From Streptomyces mangrovisoli (GTDB taxonomy: Bacteria; Actinomycetota; Actinomycetes; Streptomycetales; Streptomycetaceae), in NCBI RefSeq assembly GCF_000974985.2, contig NZ_LAVA02000027.1:1-49810 (forward strand): DNA of 49,810 nt, read 5' to 3'. The notes under the pieces were generated by a model. It saw nothing but the letters and a program-made list of their open reading frames with translations, ran no database searches and was not told the DNA's origin. Shown here one piece after another: positions 38,219-48,106 of the stretch. The translations under genes and the position numbers were made by a program. The number at the start of each line of letters is the position of its first letter. The stretch's first letter is position 1.

Positions 38219-38383
38219 TCAGCGCTCCTCGCGGAAGAGGACGTGCTTCCCGGCGACCGGGTCGTACTTGCGCAGCACGAGCCGGTCGGGGTCGTTCTGC
38301 CGGTTCTTGCGGGTGACGTAGGTGGCGCCGGTGCCCGCCGTGGACCTCAGCTTCACGACGGGGCGCTGGTTCGCGCGTGCCAT
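38219..38383 (-). CDS. rpmG: 50S ribosomal protein L33, cysteine-free paralogue
   Basis: 54-residue bL33: [22 protein letters not shown], then [20 protein letters not shown]. The position of the CxxC zinc pairs is replaced by DPVAG. First gene of the three. The ATG at 38383 follows a GGGAG site. Zur control is expected from related clusters, but I could not find a clear 7-1-7 Zur box in 38384-38665. Confidence 0.94.
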   Translation of the reverse strand: MARANQRPVVKLRSTAGTGATYVTRKNRQNDPDRLVLRKYDPVAGKHVLFREER

Positions 38384-38665
38384 GGGGGCTCCCTTCACTC
38401 CCATGCTCCGGGCCCTGCTCTGATGACCCGGGCATGTCATTCGTGAGGTGTAACAGCGCACCCCCTCGGGGCATTCCCGCCCGGTCCCCCGGCAGCCTCC
38501 CGCGGTGCGCCGTCGGCACAACCCCCGCTCCCACGGCCTTGGTTGCTCGCTGCACAAGTCTGGTCCCGCACGGCTACCGGGCGGTATACAAGCCCAGTCG
38601 AACGTGCGGGGCCGCCCTTCGAGGGCGCCGTCGCGCGATGGTGCGGCTCGAGGGGGAGGACATCC

Positions 38666-39643
38666 ATGGCGAACGACGTGTCGGCGGACGGATCGCGCGG
38701 GACGGACGGCGCGGAGGGAACACGCGAGGCGGACGGCTCGCGCGGATCGGACACAGCGGCGAGAAGGCACCGGTGGGGGGCCGTGGGGGCGGCCCTGGGC
38801 GGCTGCGCCCTGGTCGCGGCCTCCACCGTGCCGGCGGCGGCGCACGGCGCGCAGCCGGCCCGCCACACCGACTACGTGGCGCTCGGGGACTCCTACACCT
38901 CGGGCCCCGTGATCCCGCAGCAGGTCGACGCGAACTGCGCCCGCTCAGACCACAACTACCCCTCGCTCACCGCGGCGGCCGCGCAGGTCAGCTCGTTCAA
39001 GGACGTCAGCTGCGCCGGCGCCACCACGAACGAGATGTGGAAGGCGCAGGGCACCAACGGCCCACAGCTCGACGCGCTGAGCCGGGACACCGACCTGGTC
39101 ACCGTGCAGATCGGCGGCAACGACGTCGGCTTCGGCACGATCATCGGCACCTGCGCCCAGCTCAGCGCCAAGGACCTGACCGGAAACCCGTGCCAGAAGT
39201 ACTACGGTGCCTCCGGCTTCGACCAGCTGACGCTGAACATCGCGCAGACCGCGCCGAAGATCGACAAGGTGCTGCGGGCCGTCCACGCGCGCTCCCCGCA
39301 CGCCCGGGTGATCGTCGTCGGCTATCCCGACCTGCTCCCCGACGACGGCAGCGGCTGCTACCCGACGGTGCCGTTCGCCGCCAAGGACTTCCCCTACCTG
39401 CGCGACACCGAGAAGCGGCTGAACCTCATGCTCCGGCTGGTGGCCGCGCTCGATCACGCCGAGTACGTCGACACCTACGGTCCCACCGTCGGTCATGACA
39501 TGTGCAAGGCGTCCGCGGACCGCTGGATCGAGCCGCTCCAGCCGACGTCGCCCGCGGCGCCGGCGCACCCCAACGCCAAGGGCGAGGCGGCCATGGCCCA
39601 GGCCGTGCTGAAGAAGCTGGAACCGGCGGGGCACCGGCACTGA
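38666..39643 (+). CDS. Secreted SGNH/GDSL-type esterase
   Basis: Extracellular lipase/esterase, 325 residues. An acidic, Asp/Gly-rich 33-residue start precedes an RR-containing signal ([22 protein letters not shown], cleavage near AAA-HG). The four SGNH blocks are present: GDSYTSG with nucleophile Ser76, the Gly block, GGND, and HPNAKG with the catalytic His. Paired Cys residues suggest disulfides as in the Streptomyces scabies esterase. GGGGGAGGA lies 5 nt before the ATG. The acidic extension ahead of the signal is longer than usual. Confidence 0.9.
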   Translation: MANDVSADGSRGTDGAEGTREADGSRGSDTAARRHRWGAVGAALGGCALVAASTVPAAAHGAQPARHTDYVALGDSYTSGPVIPQQVDANCARSDHNYPSLTAAAAQVSSFKDVSCAGATTNEMWKAQGTNGPQLDALSRDTDLVTVQIGGNDVGFGTIIGTCAQLSAKDLTGNPCQKYYGASGFDQLTLNIAQTAPKIDKVLRAVHARSPHARVIVVGYPDLLPDDGSGCYPTVPFAAKDFPYLRDTEKRLNLMLRLVAALDHAEYVDTYGPTVGHDMCKASADRWIEPLQPTSPAAPAHPNAKGEAAMAQAVLKKLEPAGHRH

Positions 39644-39838
39644 GGGGACCGGCGGGCGGCGGGCCGCGCACCCCCAGCGGTGTGATGTTTGGCGTCGGAG
39701 CGGGTTGGAAGGTACCGAACGGGCAAGGGTCCCTTGCATGCCCCGCACCCTCGCCCTCACCCGCCGCAGGACCGTGCCCACACCCCACGGGTTCCCGCCC
39801 GCACCCCGCAAGGCCTCCTTGCGCCACCAGGTGACGGC

Positions 39839-41011
39839 ATGACGACGGCGACCAGGGCGGCCCGGTCGCCGTCCGCCGGCCGAGACGTCACCGCACCCCG
39901 TCCGCGCCTGCCCGGCACGTCCGCCCCGGCCCCCGCGCTGCCGTCCCTCACCGGACTCCGCTGGGTGGCGGCCCTGCTCGTCTTCGGACTGCACGTGCAC
40001 AACTTCGCCTACTTCGGCGGCACCGGCGGGCGCGTCCTGAGCTGGGGACTGGGCCCCGGGGCCGCCGGGGTGTCGTTCTTCTTCGTGCTGTCGGGGTTCG
40101 TGCTCATGTGGTCCGCGCTGCCCGGCGACCGGGCGACCGCCTTCTGGCGGCGGCGCGTCGCCCGCGTCTATCCGGTGCACCTGGTCACCACCGCGCTGGC
40201 CTTCCTCATGGCCTGCGCCTCGCTGAACGTCTCCCTGCCCTCGGCCCGCCAGGCGCTGGCCGACCTCCTGCTGGTGCACTCCTGGTGGCACCCGTGGTGG
40301 CAGACCCTCGACCCGGTCAGCTGGTCGCTCGCCTGCGAGGCCTTCTTCTACGCCGCCTTCCCGCTGCTCGCCCTGCTGCTGCGCCGCCTCGGCGCGCGGG
40401 GCTCGGCCGCCCTGGCGGTGGCGTGCGTGCTCGCGGTGTTCGTCCTGGCCTGCGCGGACGCGCACCACTGGGCGAGCCGCCCGCTCTACTCGTTCCCCGC
40501 GGCGCGGCTGCCCGAGTTCGTCCTCGGTGCCGCCGTGGCCCGGCTGGTGATGCTCGGCCGGTGGCGCGGCCCCGGCGCCGAGGTGTCCCTGGCCCTCGCG
40601 CTCATCGGCTACTTCATGGTCCCGCAGGTCGCCCCCGGCTACCCCGCCACCGCGTGCACCCTCGTCGGTGTCGCGCTGCTCATCCCGGCCGCGGCCGTCG
40701 CGGACCTGCACGGGCTCCCGTCGCCCTGGCGCCACCGCCTCATGGTCCGGCTCGGCGAGCTGTCGTTCGCCTTCTACATGGTCCATCTGCTCGTGCTGAA
40801 GGCGGGCATCAGCGTGCTGGGCACGCGGCCCCGCTTCGGGACCGCGGCCGGCCTGGCCGCGACGGCCACCGCCTTCGCGGTCGCCCTGGGGCTGTCCTGG
40901 CTGCTGTACGAGGCGGTGGAGGGGCCCGCGCGCCGACTGCTGCTGCGCGGCGCGCGCCGACCCGACACGGGCTCCCGGCCGCCGTCCGTGCCGCCCGCCG
41001 CCCGCGCTTGA
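39839..41011 (+). CDS. Membrane acyltransferase, acyltransferase-3 family
   Basis: O-acyltransferase with about ten hydrophobic segments, 390 residues, likely modifying a surface glycan or a small molecule. LTGLRWVAALLVFGLHVHN with the conserved His starts the domain; FVLSGFVLMW and RRVARVYPVHLV follow, and SWSLACEAFFYAAFPLL is a second landmark. AGGTGA lies 5 nt before the ATG at 39839. The roughly 50 Pro/Ser-rich N-terminal residues are likely cytoplasmic and disordered. Donor and acceptor are not predictable. Confidence 0.87.
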   Translation: MTTATRAARSPSAGRDVTAPRPRLPGTSAPAPALPSLTGLRWVAALLVFGLHVHNFAYFGGTGGRVLSWGLGPGAAGVSFFFVLSGFVLMWSALPGDRATAFWRRRVARVYPVHLVTTALAFLMACASLNVSLPSARQALADLLLVHSWWHPWWQTLDPVSWSLACEAFFYAAFPLLALLLRRLGARGSAALAVACVLAVFVLACADAHHWASRPLYSFPAARLPEFVLGAAVARLVMLGRWRGPGAEVSLALALIGYFMVPQVAPGYPATACTLVGVALLIPAAAVADLHGLPSPWRHRLMVRLGELSFAFYMVHLLVLKAGISVLGTRPRFGTAAGLAATATAFAVALGLSWLLYEAVEGPARRLLLRGARRPDTGSRPPSVPPAARA

Positions 41012-41105
41012 CTTCGAGCGCACTTCAGCGCCTAGCGTCGAGGACGTGGCACCAGGTCTCCACCCGTGAACCCGAAGACCTGCAGCGATGAAAGGTTTGA
41101 TCCTC

Positions 41106-42095
<990 letters not shown>

Positions 42096-42105
42096 ACCGG
42101 GCCGT

Positions 42106-42133
42106 CCTGCCCGAGGGCCGGCATTCGGGCAGG
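42106..42133. terminator. Hairpin between aldo/keto reductase and MFS genes
   Basis: Perfect 9-bp arms CCTGCCCGA (42106-42114) and TCGGGCAGG (42125-42133) with a 10-nt loop, between convergent genes. Confidence 0.65.
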
Positions 42134-42184
42134 GCCCGGGGCCGGCATTCGGGCAGGGCCCGGGCCTGAAAATCGGGCAGGGCC
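42115..42184. repeat. 24-bp tandem repeat, 2.8 copies
   Basis: Two identical 24-bp units (42115-42138 and 42139-42162), beginning gggccggcattcgggcaggg, followed by a diverged third to about 42184. Each carries the TCGGGCAGG arm, so the hairpin at 42106 could pair with any of them. It ends at the MFS stop codon. Confidence 0.8.
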
Positions 42185-43797
42185 TAGCCGCCCATACCGG
42201 GCGGCGCTCCTCCGCCCCGGAGGCGTTCCAGGTCGGAGGAGCGCACCTGGATCACGACGACGGCGATCACGGCCGCGACCGCGGTGAAGATGGCCGCGGC
42301 GACGAACGCCGCCGACACGCCGGACGTCAGCACCTGGTCGGACCACGGCGCGGGCAGCTGCCCGGTGCGCCGGAAGCGCAGCTGCTCGGCGGGCGTGGCC
42401 TGCGCCAGGAACTCCTTGACCTGCTGGTTCGCCTCGTTGCGGCTGGCCGTGCCGAACGTCGTGACCAGGATGGACAGGCCGAGCGAGCCGCCGACCTGCT
42501 GCATGGCGTTGAGCAGCCCGGACGCGGCGCCGGTCTCCCGGTCGGTGACGTTCGACAGCGCCATCAGGGTCAGGGACACGAACTCCATGCCCATGCCGAG
42601 GCTGAAGACGAGCATCGGGCCGAGGATGCTGCCCGCGTAGGTGGAGTGCACGTCGGTGAGGGTCAGCCAGGCCAGTCCGGCCGTGGCGAGCAGCGCCCCG
42701 GTGACCAGGAAGGGTTTCGGCCCGTACGTGGGCAGGAACCGCGAGGCCAGCGCCGCCCCGACCGCGATCACCGCGCTCACCGGCAGGAACGCGAACCCCG
42801 TCGCCAAGGGGCTGAAGCCGAGCACGTCCTGCACGAACAGGGTCAGGAAGAAGAACATGCCGAAGATCGCGGCGGCCAGGCTCAGCATGATCCCGTACGT
42901 GCCCGCGCGGTTGCGGTCGGCGAACATGTGCAGCGGTGTGATGGGCTGCCTGGAGCGCCGCTCCACCAGCACGAACAGGGTGAGCAGGAGGACCGCCGCG
43001 ACGAACGACGCGATGGTGAACGCGTCGCGCCAGCCCTCCTGCGCGGCCCTGATGAACCCGTAGACGAGCAGCACCATGCCCGCCGTGGAGGTCAGGGCGC
43101 CCGCGACGTCGAAGTGCCCGGGGTGGCGCTCCGACTCGCGGATGAAGCGCGGGGTGGCCAGCACGATCAGCAGGCCGATGGGCACGTTGACGAAGAACAC
43201 CCACCGCCAGTCCAGCCACTCGACGAGCATCCCGCCCGCGAGCAGTCCGATCGCGCCGCCGCCCGCGGAGACACCGGCGAACACCCCGAAGGCCCGGTTG
43301 CGTTCGGGCCCCTCGCGGAACGTCGTACTGATCAGCGCGAGGGCGGTCGGGGAGGCGATGGCGCCGCCCACGCCCTGGAGGGCCCGCGCGCCGAGGAGCT
43401 CGCCGGAGGACTGGGAGAGCCCGCCGAGCAGGGAGGCCACCACGAACAGCACCACGCCGAACACGAACACCCGGCGTCTGCCGAGGATGTCGCCGGTACG
43501 GCCGCCCAGCAGGAGCAGACCGCCGAAGGTCAGCGTGTAGGCGTTGACGACCCACGACAGGCTGGTGGTGGAGAAGTCCAGCGCGCTCTGGATGTGCGGG
43601 AGCGCGATGTTCACGATGGTGATGTCGAGGACGACCATCAACTGGCAGGAGGCGATCACCAGAAGGGCCATCGCATGGCCGCCGCCACCCTGCTTCCGGG
43701 AGGCCGTCGCGGCTGCTGAGGTCGGCTGGGAGCTGCTCATCGCATGTCGCACCGGGGGTCGGACGCGGTGACCGGGCCGGTCACCGCCGAAGTCCAC
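42184..43797 (-). CDS. MFS drug exporter, DHA2 (EmrB/QacA) family
   Basis: Proton-driven multidrug or metabolite efflux pump with 14 hydrophobic segments, 537 residues. LDITIVNIALPHIQ in TM1 is the DHA2 signature; GGRTGDILGRRRVF is the MFS loop 2-3 motif A and ASPTALALISTTF lies in TM5. Two starts are possible. ATG at 43740 (MSSSQP) has no ribosome site. GTG at 43797 has TAGCGT ending 6 nt upstream (43809-43804) and would be leaderless, so I use it, with moderate confidence. No TetR or MarR regulator is adjacent. Confidence 0.88.
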   Translation of the reverse strand: MDFGGDRPGHRVRPPVRHAMSSSQPTSAAATASRKQGGGGHAMALLVIASCQLMVVLDITIVNIALPHIQSALDFSTTSLSWVVNAYTLTFGGLLLLGGRTGDILGRRRVFVFGVVLFVVASLLGGLSQSSGELLGARALQGVGGAIASPTALALISTTFREGPERNRAFGVFAGVSAGGGAIGLLAGGMLVEWLDWRWVFFVNVPIGLLIVLATPRFIRESERHPGHFDVAGALTSTAGMVLLVYGFIRAAQEGWRDAFTIASFVAAVLLLTLFVLVERRSRQPITPLHMFADRNRAGTYGIMLSLAAAIFGMFFFLTLFVQDVLGFSPLATGFAFLPVSAVIAVGAALASRFLPTYGPKPFLVTGALLATAGLAWLTLTDVHSTYAGSILGPMLVFSLGMGMEFVSLTLMALSNVTDRETGAASGLLNAMQQVGGSLGLSILVTTFGTASRNEANQQVKEFLAQATPAEQLRFRRTGQLPAPWSDQVLTSGVSAAFVAAAIFTAVAAVIAVVVIQVRSSDLERLRGGGAPPGMGG

Positions 43798-43922
43798 CGT
43801 TCGACGCTACGCCCGCGCCCAGGACGTCACCACTCGAACACCGGCGACCCGCCCAGGCCCAGGCGGCCCGCAGGCCCCGGCGGCCCTCGGGCCCCGGGGC
43901 CCCCTCGGATCCCGGCGGCCGC

Positions 43923-45041
43923 TCAGCCCGGGCGGGGTGGGCCGGGTCGGCGCTCGCGGTCGCCGTCGGCGGGTGGCGTGCTGCCGCCCGTCCCCCGCGC
44001 GCGCTCGCCGGCGTGCGGCCGGTCCTCGAAGCCGAGCAGTTCCTCGTCGGTGCCGCGCGGTGCGCCGTGGTCCGGGTCCCGCGGTGGCGGTTCGCCCGCG
44101 GTGAGGTGTTCCAGGACCTCGACCAGTTCCTGGCAGGCCAGCTCGACCGAACGGCGGGTGTTGCGCTGCTCCGTGATCACGGCGGACAGCAGCAGCGCGG
44201 TCAGCGCCATCGCCCCGTTGAACGCCTGGAGCTTCATCATCACGGCGACGGGGCTGAGCCCCTCGAACGGGCCGATGTGCCGCGTCGCCGACACGGTGGC
44301 CATGACGGAGATCAGCAGCGCGCACACCATGCTGCCCGCGAGCTGGAAGCGCAGGGCGGCGCAGATGAGCAGCGGGTAGACGAGGAACAGCAGGCTGACG
44401 GGGCTGAGCGTGGCCAGCGGGACGAGGGCGCAGATGCCGAGCGCGAAGGCCGCCACCTCCTTCCACCGGGTGAGCGGAGGGGGCCAGCGGGCGCCGCGCG
44501 CCGCCAGCAGCAGCGGCGTGACGATGAGGACGCCCATGGCGTCGCCCACCCACCAGGCGGGCCAGACCGTCCAGAACCGGTCGCCGGGGAGCTTGCCGGT
44601 GAGGACGAGCAGCCAGACGCCCACGGTGGAGCTGATCAGCATGGCGGCCAGGGCCGCGAGGAAGACCAGCGCGAGCCCGTCCCGGAACCGGCTGAGGTCG
44701 TTGCGGAACCCCACCCGGCGCAGCAGCAGGTAGGCGCAGACGGGCGCGACGGTGTTGCCCGCGAGGATGCCCATGACGGCCGGATGGGGGGCCGAGATCG
44801 AGACGACGACGAGGAGGGAGCCGAGCGCGATGCCGAGCCAGGCGCGCAGGCCGAAGAAGAGCAGGCAGGCCAGGGCGACACCGGTGGGCGGCCAGATGGG
44901 CGTGACCACGGCATGGTCGACGACGAGCCGGCGCAGCAGTCCGAGCCGCCCCGCGCCGAAGTAGCAGGCGGCGACGACCACCGTCAGGAGCGCGAAGCCG
45001 GCCGGGCGGCGCAGATCCTGGATACCCACCACAGCAGCCAT
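43923..45041 (-). CDS. MASE1-domain membrane protein without output domain
   Basis: Integral membrane sensor-like protein, 372 residues. Nine or so hydrophobic segments fill residues 15-300, with MASE1 landmarks IWPPTGVALACLLFFGLRAWLGIALGS and WPAWWVGDAMGVLIVTPLLL. The C-terminal 70 residues are a short helix (SVELACQELVEVLEHLTAG) and a charged Pro/Gly tail; no GGDEF, EAL or kinase domain follows, unlike most MASE1 proteins. It lies 177 nt downstream of a soluble SpoIIE phosphatase on the same strand, a plausible signalling partner. The ribosome site before ATG 45041 is weak. Confidence 0.8.
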   Translation of the reverse strand: MAAVVGIQDLRRPAGFALLTVVVAACYFGAGRLGLLRRLVVDHAVVTPIWPPTGVALACLLFFGLRAWLGIALGSLLVVVSISAPHPAVMGILAGNTVAPVCAYLLLRRVGFRNDLSRFRDGLALVFLAALAAMLISSTVGVWLLVLTGKLPGDRFWTVWPAWWVGDAMGVLIVTPLLLAARGARWPPPLTRWKEVAAFALGICALVPLATLSPVSLLFLVYPLLICAALRFQLAGSMVCALLISVMATVSATRHIGPFEGLSPVAVMMKLQAFNGAMALTALLLSAVITEQRNTRRSVELACQELVEVLEHLTAGEPPPRDPDHGAPRGTDEELLGFEDRPHAGERARGTGGSTPPADGDRERRPGPPRPG

Positions 45042-45085
45042 CAGACACCGACCCCGCCCCGACGGCGAGGCGAACGCCCGGGAGG

Positions 45086-45171
45086 GTGCTCGCGCAGTTC
45101 CCCGCGTCCCTTGGGAGGGACTCTTCGCCGCCGTGCCCCGAAAGGGGGCGCGGAACCGCGCGGGCGAGCAC
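45086..45171. repeat. Long imperfect inverted repeat, Streptomyces intergenic type
   Basis: Left arm from gtgctcgcgcagttccccgc (45086 on) pairs with right arm ending gcggaaccgcgcgggcgagc (to 45171), with gaaaggggg near the centre. The gcagttccccgcg...ggggcgcggaac pattern is, to my memory, a very common intergenic palindrome of Streptomyces, often acting as a terminator. Confidence 0.65.
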
Positions 45172-45206
45172 GACGGACCCGCAGGAACACGACGGATCCG
45201 CAGGAT
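45169..45206. repeat. Two 19-bp direct repeats
   Basis: cacgacggacccgcaggaa (45169-45187) followed at once by cacgacggatccgcaggat (45188-45206), 17 of 19 identical, between the MASE1 and SpoIIE genes. Purpose unknown. Confidence 0.7.
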
Positions 45207-45218
45207 TCCGCCACGTGC

Positions 45219-46067
45219 CTACGACCCCGCTCTCGCCTTCGCCCACCGGTCGGGCTCGTCGTGGCCGACGACCAGGACCGCCGCGTCGTCCTCGTGGCCG
45301 ACCCGTTCGGCGCCCTTGATGGCGGCAGCCGCGAGGGCGTGCGCGTCGAGTCCCGCGACGGCGGCGATGCCCGCCAGCCGTACGACCTGGCCGAGCCCGT
45401 CGTCGACGTTCATGTCGGGGCCCTCCACGATGCCGTCGGTGAGCAGGACGAACACGCCTCCGGTGGTCAGCTGGTAGCGGGCCACCGGGTACTCCAGGCC
45501 GCTCTCGATGCCGAGGGGCGGTCCGCCCTCGTCGTCCGCGATGCCGGACTTGCCGTCGGCGGTGGCCCACACCATGGGGATGTGCCCGGCGCGGGCGCTC
45601 TCCAGGACCCCGGTCGCCGGGTCGAGCCGTACGAAGGTGCAGGTGGCGAAGAGGTCCGTGCCGAGCGAGAGCAGCAGGTCGTTGGTGCGGGCGAGCAGTT
45701 CCCCCGGGTCGCCCGCGACGGTGGCGAGCGCGCGCAGACCGGTCCGGACCTGGCCCATGAAGACGGCCGCCTCGATGTTGTGGCCCTGGACGTCGCCGAT
45801 GGACAGCCCGATGCGCCCGTCGGGCAGGGTGAAGGCGTCGTACCAGTCGCCGCCGACGTTGAGGCCGTAGCACGCGGGCGCGTAACGGACCGCGACGCGG
45901 AAGCCGGGGCCCGACGGGAGATCCCGGGGCAGCATCCCGCGCTGGAGGGCGATCGCCAGTTCCACCTGGGAGCGCTGGACCTCCGCGCGTTCACGTGCCT
46001 GGGCGGTCAGCGACCCGAGCCTGGCCAGCAGCTCGTCGCCGTCGTCCACCGAGCGCTTGCGAGGCAT
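45219..46067 (-). CDS. Soluble SpoIIE/PP2C-type phosphatase
   Basis: Cytoplasmic serine/threonine phosphatase, 282 residues. A short coiled-coil (LARLGSLTAQARERAEVQRSQ) leads into the phosphatase: LAIALQRGMLPRDLP, VGGDWYDAF and GDVQGHNIEAA with metal-binding Asp residues, then ARAGHIPMV, LLTDGIVEGP and DDAAVLVVG. No sensor or kinase domain. ATG 46067 has GGAGAG 5 nt upstream; a longer start at 46142 adds 25 residues and has a weaker context. Followed by the MASE1 gene, so it may receive a signal from that membrane protein. Confidence 0.88.
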   Translation of the reverse strand: MPRKRSVDDGDELLARLGSLTAQARERAEVQRSQVELAIALQRGMLPRDLPSGPGFRVAVRYAPACYGLNVGGDWYDAFTLPDGRIGLSIGDVQGHNIEAAVFMGQVRTGLRALATVAGDPGELLARTNDLLLSLGTDLFATCTFVRLDPATGVLESARAGHIPMVWATADGKSGIADDEGGPPLGIESGLEYPVARYQLTTGGVFVLLTDGIVEGPDMNVDDGLGQVVRLAGIAAVAGLDAHALAAAAIKGAERVGHEDDAAVLVVGHDEPDRWAKARAGS

Positions 46068-46161
46068 GCATCTCTCCGGCGAGGCGGTGACCCTTTCCAG
46101 CAAATCGGTTGATTTTACCTTTATCTCTCCATAAGCAGCCAAAGGGTGCCCCGGCGAGGGC

Positions 46162-47082
46162 TCAGCCGTCCTCGTCCGCCACGGCCGCGGCGCGCAGCGC
46201 GGCCGCCACCCGGGTGACCGCCGCGTCGGGCGGCTGCGGGAGGCGCGCGAGCAGCAGCCGCCGCTGCTCCTGGGGCCCGCCGCGGACCGGCAGCACCCGT
46301 ACGCCCGGGGGCGCGGCGACGGCGACCGTCGCGGGCACGGTCGTGATGCCGCAGCCGGCGGCGACGAGGTGCAGCTTGGCCAGCCAGTCGCGGGCCGTGT
46401 GGGCGATCTCGGGCCGTTCGTCCAGGCCGGGCCAGACCCCCATCACGCCGTCCTCGCCCGAGGCGGACCCGGCGATCCAGCGCTGCCCCCGCAGGTCCGC
46501 GACGTCGACGAAGTCGCCGCGGGCGAGCGGGTGGGCGGCGGGCACGGCGAGGCGCAGCGCCCGTTCGGTGAGCGTGCGCAGCGCGAGCGGCGGGGACTCC
46601 GTGTCCGGCGGGCGGAACGGGGGCGCCGACGCGAGCACGGCCAGGTCCAGGGTGCCGGCGCGCAGGGCGCGGACCAGCGCGGGGGTGCTGCCCTCCCGGC
46701 CGACGACCGTGAGGCCGGGGTCGGTGCGGCGGAGCGCGGACAGCGCCCGGGGCACCAGGACCGCTCCGGCGCTGGGGAACCAGCCGAGGCGGACGGTGCC
46801 GCCGGGGCCTGGCAGCCCGGACAGCTCCCGCGCGGTGGCGTCGATCTCCGCGAGGACGGTGGTGGCGCGGCGCAGCACGACCCGCCCGGCCGGGGTGATC
46901 CGCACGCCCTCGCGCCGCCGTTCGAGCAGCTCCGTGCCCGCCGCGCGCTCGATCGCGGCGATCTGCCGGGAGACCGCGGACTGGGTGTAGCCGAGGACGC
47001 CCGCGGCGGCGGTGAAGGTTCCCTCTTCGGCGACCGCGCGGAAGACCCGCAGGGCGGTCAGCGACACATCGGTGAAGTCCAT
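46162..47082 (-). CDS. LysR-family transcriptional regulator
   Basis: Regulator of the divergent SDR gene, 306 residues. Residues 5-65 form the LysR helix-turn-helix (LTALRVFRAVAEEGTFTAAA, YTQSAVSRQIAAIERAAGTELLERR). The rest is the two-lobed effector domain starting GTVRLGWFPSAGAVLVPRAL. ATG 47082 is preceded at 11 nt by TAGTAT (47099-47094), giving a leader of only a few bases; an ATG at 47130 would extend it by 16 residues. It shares 70 nt with the SDR promoter. Confidence 0.9.
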   Translation of the reverse strand: MDFTDVSLTALRVFRAVAEEGTFTAAAGVLGYTQSAVSRQIAAIERAAGTELLERRREGVRITPAGRVVLRRATTVLAEIDATARELSGLPGPGGTVRLGWFPSAGAVLVPRALSALRRTDPGLTVVGREGSTPALVRALRAGTLDLAVLASAPPFRPPDTESPPLALRTLTERALRLAVPAAHPLARGDFVDVADLRGQRWIAGSASGEDGVMGVWPGLDERPEIAHTARDWLAKLHLVAAGCGITTVPATVAVAAPPGVRVLPVRGGPQEQRRLLLARLPQPPDAAVTRVAAALRAAAVADEDG

Positions 47083-47116
47083 GACGTTTCCGCATACTAG
47101 CCGTGCGTCACTTTCG

Positions 47117-47146
47117 TTGGACTCATGCATCGCGGCTTCTTAGCGT
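47117..47146 (+). promoter_or_regulatory. SDR promoter, leaderless
   Basis: TTGGAC (47117-47122), 18-nt spacer, TAGCGT (47141-47146), then 6 nt to the ATG at 47153. No ribosome site. The LysR protein should bind in or next to this region. Confidence 0.7.
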
Positions 47147-47152
47147 GGCTGC

Positions 47153-48040
47153 ATGAACACTTCACGCATCGCAGTGGTGACCGGCGCCAACCAGGGGCTC
47201 GGCCGGGCCCTGGTGGAGGGGCTCGCGGCCCGGCTGGACGAAGCGGACCTGGTCCTGCTCACCGGCCGCGACCCCGGCCGGGTCGAGGCGGCCGCCCGCG
47301 AGGTCGCGCGGGCTCCCGAGACCCGCGCCCGGGTCGAGGGCCGGGTCCTCGACGTCACCGACACCGCCGCCATCGCCGCGCTCGCGGACGAACTGCGCGC
47401 CTCCCACGGCGGGGTGGACGTGGTGATCTCCAACGCGGTCGCCCGTGTCCTGCCCGACGAGTCCCAGTCGGCACGCGCCGACGAGTTCATCGACGTCTCC
47501 AACGTCGCCACCCACGCGGTCCTGCGCTCCTTCGGCGCCGTCCTGCGCCCCGGCGGCCGGCTGCTGGTGGTCGCCAGCAGCCTCGGCACCCTCGGGCATC
47601 TCGACCCGCGCCTGCACCCCTTGTTCGACGGCGCGTCCCTCGGCGAGGTCGAGCGGGCCGTGGAGTCCTGGCGCGGCGCGGTCCACGACGGGAGCGCCGA
47701 ACGGGCGGGCTGGCCGCGCTGGCTGAACGTGCCGTCGAAGGTGGCCCAGGTCGCCGCCGTGCGGGCGGTCGCGGCCGAGCGCCGCGCGGCCGACCTCGCG
47801 GCCGGCACGCTGATCGCCTCGGTGTGCCCCGGCATGGTGGACACGGCCACCTCGCGCCCCTGGTTCAGCGACTACAGCCAGGCACAGTCGCCGCGGCAGG
47901 CGGCGGACGCGGTGCTCGACCTCGTCCTCGCGCAGGGCGCGGATCCCGCGCTCTACGGCGAGCTGGTCCGCTTCGGCAAGCCGCTGCCCTGGCGGGACGG
48001 CACCCCGCTCACCGAGCAGGACCGACTGCTGACGCCCTAG
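47153..48040 (+). CDS. Short-chain dehydrogenase/reductase with altered active site
   Basis: NAD(P)-dependent oxidoreductase fold, 295 residues, resembling carbonyl reductases. TGANQGLGRAL binds the cofactor, LDVTD and SNAVARV (NAG-type Asn) follow, and VASSLG carries the catalytic Ser. The expected YxxxK reads NVPSK in WLNVPSKVAQVAA: Lys is kept but the catalytic Tyr is Asn. It may still reduce substrates, have another role, or use a displaced residue. Divergent from LysR, predicted leaderless. Confidence 0.85.
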   Translation: MNTSRIAVVTGANQGLGRALVEGLAARLDEADLVLLTGRDPGRVEAAAREVARAPETRARVEGRVLDVTDTAAIAALADELRASHGGVDVVISNAVARVLPDESQSARADEFIDVSNVATHAVLRSFGAVLRPGGRLLVVASSLGTLGHLDPRLHPLFDGASLGEVERAVESWRGAVHDGSAERAGWPRWLNVPSKVAQVAAVRAVAAERRAADLAAGTLIASVCPGMVDTATSRPWFSDYSQAQSPRQAADAVLDLVLAQGADPALYGELVRFGKPLPWRDGTPLTEQDRLLTP

Positions 48041-48106
48041 CCTGGCGGCGTACGGGGCCCCGCCGGAGCACCGGGGGCCGGACGTACGGAGATGAGGAGA
48101 GCGCCG

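Noticed and set aside
38433..38450. Possible Zur box before rpmG
   Set aside because: Only a weak GC-containing match to the 7-1-7 consensus; I do not report it as a feature.
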